64,000 nt of DNA from an uncultured Selenomonadales bacterium (GTDB taxonomy: Bacteria; Bacillota; Negativicutes; Selenomonadales; Selenomonadaceae), in the NCBI GenBank assembly GCA_900321035.1, contig ONUH01000008.1, positions 1 to 64,000 of the forward strand, in the 5' to 3' direction. The translations under genes were made by a program, and so were the position numbers. Of the stretch, positions 60,027 through 64,000 are shown piece by piece (within the stretch, counting starts at the first letter, position 1; the number at the start of each line of letters is the position of its first letter). The notes under the pieces are model-generated. The model made no database searches. It was not told where the DNA came from and worked only from the letters and a program-made list of their open reading frames with translations.

Positions 60027-60924
60027 ACTCGCCTTCTGGCAGGCCGATTACGTGGAACAGCGGCTTCGGGAGGAATATCCGGGGCTCCAGGTGACGCAGA
60101 AGCGGATTTCCACGAAAGGCGACCGAATTCTGGACGTGCCGCTAGCGAAAATCGGCGGCAAAGGGCTTTTTACGAAGGAATTAGAGGAGGAAATGCTGTC
60201 CGGCAGCATAGACCTCGCCGTGCACAGTTTGAAGGACATGCCGGCGAAGGTGCCTGACGGCCTCATGATCGCGGCGGTTACGAAGCGGCTCGATCCGGGG
60301 GACGCCCTCGTGTCGAACCGCTTTTCGTCGTTTTCGGAATTGCCGCAGGGCGCGCGGGTCGGCACGTCGAGCCTGCGCCGACGCGCGCAGCTTCTTTGTG
60401 CGCGTCCCGACCTTACCATGATCGACCTTCGCGGCAACGTCAACACGCGGCTGCGGAAGCTGGACGAGGGCGAGTACGATGCGATCGTGCTGGCTGTCGC
60501 AGGGCTGAAGCGCCTCGGATTTGCCGACCGCATCCGGGAAGTATTGCCGCAGACGATGGTGCTTCCCGCCGTCGGACAGGGCGCGCTGGCCATCGAGACG
60601 CGGGCAGACGACAAGGAAACGCGGGACATGCTGGCGTTCCTGCGCGACGACGAGACGATTTGCTGCGCGGAGGCGGAGCGTTCGTTCCTTGCGCGGGTCG
60701 AGGGCGGCTGCCAGGTGCCGGTGGGCGTTTACGCGACGGCGGAGGGCGACGATCTCAAGGTCGAAGCGGTCATCGCATCCCTCGACGGGCGGCGTTCCTA
60801 TCGGGGCACAGTGAACGGCGCGAAAGCGGACGCGGCGAAGCTCGGCAAAGGACTTGCGGAAAAACTGCTCAATGAGGGCGGCGCGAAGATTTTGCAGGAG
60901 CTGGGATTGTTGTTGGAGAGTTGA
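59989..60924 (+). CDS. hemC: Porphobilinogen deaminase (hydroxymethylbilane synthase)
   Basis: 311 residues. IIIGTRGSKLAFWQADYVEQRL, KGLFTKELEEEMLSGSIDLAVHSLKDMP, VGTSSLRRRAQLL, IDLRGNVNTRLRKLDEGEYDAIVLAVAGLKRLG, and the cofactor Cys in VEGGCQVPVGVYA. Makes hydroxymethylbilane from porphobilinogen. ATG lies inside hemA after GGAGAGGCGGAG. Confidence 0.96.
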   Translation: MKDQIIIGTRGSKLAFWQADYVEQRLREEYPGLQVTQKRISTKGDRILDVPLAKIGGKGLFTKELEEEMLSGSIDLAVHSLKDMPAKVPDGLMIAAVTKRLDPGDALVSNRFSSFSELPQGARVGTSSLRRRAQLLCARPDLTMIDLRGNVNTRLRKLDEGEYDAIVLAVAGLKRLGFADRIREVLPQTMVLPAVGQGALAIETRADDKETRDMLAFLRDDETICCAEAERSFLARVEGGCQVPVGVYATAEGDDLKVEAVIASLDGRRSYRGTVNGAKADAAKLGKGLAEKLLNEGGAKILQELGLLLES

Positions 60925-60967
60925 GAGTGAAGAGTGGAGATATTACCGTATGAATTCCACTCTCCGG
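60925..60967. repeat. GAGTGAAGAG-type intergenic repeat, copy 5
   Basis: GAGAGTGAAGAGTGGAGA is followed by TCCACTCT; AGAGTGGA/TCCACTCT forms an 8-bp stem across about 17 bases. It lies between hemC and cobA-hemD in the operon. Confidence 0.7.
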
Positions 60968-61021
60968 TCTTTATTTTATGCGATGTTTGGGGAAAACAAA
61001 TAAAGTTTGGAGTGAAAATTC

Positions 61022-62542
61022 ATGTCCGGGATGGTGTATCTTGTCGGCGCGGGGCCGGGAGATTATCGGCTGATTACGCTGAAGGCAATCGAGTGTCTGC
61101 AAAAGGCGGACGTGGTGGTCTATGACCGTCTCGCCGACGACCGCATTTTGCGCTGGGCGAAGAGCGACGCGGAAATGATCTACGTCGGCAAGGCGTCCGC
61201 GAACCATACGATGAAGCAGGGGGACATCAACCAACTGCTGGCCGACAAGGCGAAGGAAGAAAAGTGCGTCGTGCGGCTGAAGGGCGGAGACCCCTTCGTT
61301 TTCGGGCGCGGCGGCGAGGAAGCGCTGCTTCTGAAAGCGCAGGGAGTTCCCTTTGAAATCGTGCCGGGCGTGACTTCGGCGATTTCCGTTCCCGCCTATG
61401 CGGGCATCCCAGTCACGCACCGCGCGGTGGCGACTTCGTTTGCCGTGGTGACGGGCCATGAGGATCCCACGAAGGTTTCGTCCTCCATGCGCTGGGACAA
61501 GCTGGCGACGGCGACGGACACCCTCGTGTTTTTGATGGGCGTAGAGAATCTTCCGTATATAACGAAACAGCTGATTGACAACGGGCGCGCGGCGGACACG
61601 CCGGCGGCGGTGATCCGCTGGGGGACGAAGCCCGAGCAGCGGACGCTGGTGACGACGCTGGGCAGCGCGGCGGAAGACGTGAAGCGCAACGGAATCAAGC
61701 CGCCCGCGATTTTCATTGTCGGCGATGTGGTGAAGCTGCGGGACGAGCTCTCGTGGTTCGACGCGACGGACAGCCGTCCGTTGTTCGGCAAGACCGTGCT
61801 GGTTACGCGTTCGCGCCCGCAGGCGTCGCGCATGACGGAAAAATTGGAAGGCCTGGGCGCGCGGGTCGTCGAGCTGCCCGCGATTCGCATCGACGACCCG
61901 GCGGACGGCTACGAGGCGGTGGACGCCGCCATCAGCCTGATCGCGTCCTACGACTGGCTGATTTTCACCAGCGTCAACGGCGTCGACCGTTTCTTCGACC
62001 GGCTCTATGCCGCGAACAAGGACGCCCGCGACTTGACGAAAGCCCATTTCGCCGCCATCGGGAAGGCGACGGCTACGCGGCTGAAACATTACGGCATCTT
62101 GGCGGACATCGTGCCGAAGGAATATCGCGCCGAGGGCGTCATCGAGGCGCTGAAAAACGAGCTGGCCCCCGGTGAGCGCGTACTGATTCCCCGGGCGCAG
62201 GAAGCGCGGGAAATCCTGCCGGAGAGCCTGCGCGAATACGGCGCGATCGTCGACGTGGCGCCGGTCTATGAAACGAAGGAAGCGGACGTTGACGCCGCCG
62301 AGGTCAAAGAAATGCTGGCGGCGGGGGAGATCGACTTCGCGACCTTTGCCAGCAGTTCCACGGTGCGAAATTTGGTGAAAATCATCGGCGACGCGTCTCT
62401 TTTGGCGAAAACGAAGGTCGTCGCCATCGGCCCCGTCACGGCGGAGACGTGCGGAGAACTTGGAATCGAAGTCGCGGCCATGCCGGAGGAATATACGATC
62501 GACGCGCTGACGAACGCGGTGGCGCGGCTCGCGGCAGAATAG
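61022..62542 (+). CDS. cobA-hemD: Fused uroporphyrinogen-III C-methyltransferase/uroporphyrinogen-III synthase
   Basis: 506 residues. Residues 1-245 are CobA/SUMT (MVYLVGAGPGDYRLITLKAIECLQKADVVVYDRL, LKGGDPFVFGRGGEEALLLKAQGVPFEIVPGVTSAISVPAYAGIPVTHR). About 255-506 are HemD (VLVTRSRPQASRMTEKLEGLGARVVELPAIRIDDPA, IFTSVNGVDRFFDRL, GPVTAETCGELGIEV). The fusion channels uroporphyrinogen III straight to precorrin-2 and is common in Firmicutes. ATG at 61022; no strong site, the leader after the repeat reads TTTGGAGTG. Confidence 0.95.
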   Translation: MSGMVYLVGAGPGDYRLITLKAIECLQKADVVVYDRLADDRILRWAKSDAEMIYVGKASANHTMKQGDINQLLADKAKEEKCVVRLKGGDPFVFGRGGEEALLLKAQGVPFEIVPGVTSAISVPAYAGIPVTHRAVATSFAVVTGHEDPTKVSSSMRWDKLATATDTLVFLMGVENLPYITKQLIDNGRAADTPAAVIRWGTKPEQRTLVTTLGSAAEDVKRNGIKPPAIFIVGDVVKLRDELSWFDATDSRPLFGKTVLVTRSRPQASRMTEKLEGLGARVVELPAIRIDDPADGYEAVDAAISLIASYDWLIFTSVNGVDRFFDRLYAANKDARDLTKAHFAAIGKATATRLKHYGILADIVPKEYRAEGVIEALKNELAPGERVLIPRAQEAREILPESLREYGAIVDVAPVYETKEADVDAAEVKEMLAAGEIDFATFASSSTVRNLVKIIGDASLLAKTKVVAIGPVTAETCGELGIEVAAMPEEYTIDALTNAVARLAAE

Positions 62543-62552
62543 GAGCGCCAAG

Positions 62553-63371
62553 ATGAATCTGCAAAAAATGGTGCTTTTGGTGGACGCCGACAATACGCAG
62601 CTTTCCAAGCTGGAGGCGGTCATCGAGGAAGTGTCCCTGCACGGGCGCATCATTGTCAAGCGCGCCTACGGCAACTGGAAAAAGGATACGCTGAAGAACT
62701 GGGAGACGGAGCTGAAGCGGCTCGCCATCAAGGCGGAGCAGCAGTTCGACTATGTGGCGGGCAAGAACGCCACCGACATCGCGCTGGTCATCGACGCCAT
62801 GCATCTTCTCTATCGCGGCATTTACGACGCGTTCGTCATCGTCGCCAGCGACAGCGACTATACGCCTCTGGCCCTCGATCTCCATGAGTCCGGCGTCTAT
62901 GTCATCGGCGTCGGCGAGGCGAAAACGCCGGAATCCTTCCGCAACAGCTGCGACGATTTCATCTATCTTGAAAACCTGAACGACGAGCCGGACGAAAGCG
63001 GCGCGGACAAAGAGGACGAAACCGAGCCGAAGGACGCGCGCGTTGAGAAAAAGGCGGCGTCGAAAGCCGACGATGCGAAGGGCGGCGCGCAGAAGCCTGC
63101 GCAGAAAAACGGCGACGAAAAACTGCGCCAGCCCGGAAAGAACGCCATGAAGAAAGTTCACGCGCTGCTTCGCTTGGCGTGGGACAAATACCAGGACGCC
63201 GAGGGCTACGTCAACATCGGCGCGGCGGGCAGCTATATCAAGCGCGCAAGGCCGGATTTCGACGTGCGCTCTTACGGCTACCACAAATTGCCGCAGCTTA
63301 TCGAGGCGTTTCCCGACCGCTACAACTTCAAGACGTCGAAGAAGGGGCACGTGTTTTACCGCTGCATATAA
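62553..63371 (+). CDS. NYN-domain ribonuclease-like protein with C-terminal OST-HTH/LOTUS domain
   Basis: 272 residues. NYN/PIN-like domain 1-140: VLLVDADNTQLSKLEAVIEEV, FDYVAGKNATDIALVIDAMHLLYRGIYDAFVIVASDSDYTPLALDL, with the acidic residues (D11, D85/D89, D108-type) expected for Mg2+. A Glu/Lys/Asp-rich linker (about 150-195) leads to an OST-HTH/LOTUS module (AMKKVHALLRLAWDKYQDAEGYVNIGAAGSYIKRARPDFDVRSYGYHKLPQLIEAFPDRYNF). Predicted RNA-directed nuclease; sits unexpectedly within the hem/cob run. AGGAGCG precedes the ATG. Confidence 0.88.
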   Translation: MNLQKMVLLVDADNTQLSKLEAVIEEVSLHGRIIVKRAYGNWKKDTLKNWETELKRLAIKAEQQFDYVAGKNATDIALVIDAMHLLYRGIYDAFVIVASDSDYTPLALDLHESGVYVIGVGEAKTPESFRNSCDDFIYLENLNDEPDESGADKEDETEPKDARVEKKAASKADDAKGGAQKPAQKNGDEKLRQPGKNAMKKVHALLRLAWDKYQDAEGYVNIGAAGSYIKRARPDFDVRSYGYHKLPQLIEAFPDRYNFKTSKKGHVFYRCI

Positions 63372-63387
63372 AACGCATGAGAAAACG

Positions 63388-63437
63388 AATCCTGCCGAGG
63401 AGAACGAAATGTCATCGTTCTTTCGGCAGGATTTTTT
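63388..63437 (+). terminator. Terminator after the NYN gene
   Basis: AATCCTGCCGA pairs with TCGGCAGGATT, with an inner AGAACGA/TCGTTCT stem, followed by TTTTTT. Confidence 0.92.
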
Positions 63438-63532
63438 ATTGCGCGCGTCGAAATAAATACTGTTATATGTCAAAGAAATTTATCGGCTGTCGATAGGAGC
63501 AAGACGATGAGAAATAAAAGGGGGAGGGATGG

Positions 63533-63889
63533 ATGGAGCCTGATTATGTTTATGGGGACGCCGAAAGAGAAATCGTGAAATCGGGATATGAAGCGATAGA
63601 AGCCGTATTGATTGGTCATGACGCGAACGCAAAACGACGACTGCTGTTCTATCTTGATTGGTACATAGATCCGTATTATAAACACGATTTGACGGACTTG
63701 TATGACCCGCTGAAGGAATTGCTTCAGAAAATGGTGATTGCGGAAAATGAAGACGACGTCATTGAGGACGCGTTGTTCCTTTTGGAGAGCCATACCGACC
63801 CGCCGTATGAAACATTAAAGAAATACATCGACAGGGCGCCGCAGCAGTTTTTGCCGAAAGTGCGCTATCTTATAAATCAAAAAGAGTGA
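63533..63889 (+). CDS. Small hypothetical protein between the NYN gene and hemB
   Basis: 118 residues, acidic, fully helical by eye: EREIVKSGYEAIEAVLIGHDANAKRRLLFYLDWYIDPYY, then LKELLQKMVIAENEDDVIEDALFLLESHTDPPYETLKKYID. The repeated helix pattern (LLFYLDW... / DALFLLESH...) resembles HEAT-like or immunity-type proteins, but I do not recognise a family. GGGAGG precedes the ATG. Codon use is more AT-rich than the surrounding hem genes. Confidence 0.7.
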   Translation: MEPDYVYGDAEREIVKSGYEAIEAVLIGHDANAKRRLLFYLDWYIDPYYKHDLTDLYDPLKELLQKMVIAENEDDVIEDALFLLESHTDPPYETLKKYIDRAPQQFLPKVRYLINQKE

Positions 63890-63924
63890 AAAATTCAATG
63901 GGAATATTCAAAGGAGGACTAACA

Positions 63925-64000
63925 ATGTCAACATTAAAAATCCGTCCGCGGCGGCTGCGCCGTTCCGAGAACATTCGCGCGATGGTGCGGGAGACTTCGC
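63925..64000 (+). CDS. hemB: Delta-aminolevulinic acid dehydratase, N-terminus (runs off the window)
   Basis: The first 25 codons read MSTLKIRPRRLRRSENIRAMVRETS, the standard HemB opening (RPRRLRR....R.MVRET). AAAGGAGG lies at 63910-63917. HemB condenses two aminolaevulinates to porphobilinogen, filling the step between hemA and hemC in this cluster. Only the start is visible. Confidence 0.88.
   Translation, partial: MSTLKIRPRRLRRSENIRAMVRETS

Overview
The window looks like chromosome of a diderm Firmicute of the Negativicutes, most likely a Selenomonas-type organism. The main evidence is a pair of outer-membrane porin genes of the SLH-domain/beta-barrel type typical of that class. A secretin with a PulC/PilP-like partner also implies an outer membrane, while lexA, the rimP-nusA-ylxR-ylxQ-infB-rbfA cluster and the SOS boxes are of Firmicute type. 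Coding density is high and most genes are GC-rich. An AT-richer accessory patch lies at about 14.0-16.6 kb. I saw no rRNA, tRNA or CRISPR array.

Layout. 1-189: right end of an IS3-family element. 226-8515: MATE exporter, LysR regulator and Fe-S aldo/keto reductase on the minus strand, then a split heavy-metal exporter (free HMA chaperone plus P1B ATPase), an orphan sugar-binding lipoprotein and a DUF6765-like protein. 8607-13844: a double-length CobT, a FliB-like protein, lexA with its own SOS box, and a NagZ-like lipoprotein. 14042-16608: accessory island (XRE repressor, operator, three divergent genes of unknown function). 16679-20087: an ABC-2 exporter pair and a FecCD/BtuCD-type importer pair. 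20496-22151: broken hydrolase, DUF3795 and YczE-like genes. 22261-30075: ChlD/ChlI/CobN-type chelatase genes behind a metal/tetrapyrrole-binding lipoprotein. 30349-39333: an SOS-box-controlled YneA-like LysM protein, then the rimP-nusA-infB-rbfA-nrnA-truB-ribF translation cluster. 40019-44535: two SLH porins sharing a 103-bp leader (the first lacks its signal peptide), an HTH gene, a HigBA pair and a candidate small RNA. 44757-54599: thioesterases, gamma-carbonic anhydrase and nucleotide-sugar/envelope genes (rfbD, galE, ydcF-like, MATE, manB, galU, pgi). 54596-57263: secretin genes and a response regulator. 57378-64000: corrinoid/haem operon (cobI, precorrin-2 dehydrogenase, hemA, hemC, cobA-hemD, NYN-LOTUS gene, small unknown gene, hemB start).

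The strongest theme is tetrapyrrole and cobalt metabolism. The C5 pathway to uroporphyrinogen III and precorrin-2/-3 lies at the right end. CobN/ChlID-like chelatase subunits with an importer lie in the middle. A tandem CobT that may attach an unusual lower ligand lies at the left. The second theme is SOS control (lexA and the yneA-like gene carry matching boxes). The third is envelope biology: porin pair, secretin, nucleotide sugars and lipoproteins.

Several short repeat families occupy the intergenic spaces. One is a GAGTGAAGAGTG-type palindrome placed between co-directional genes at five sites.
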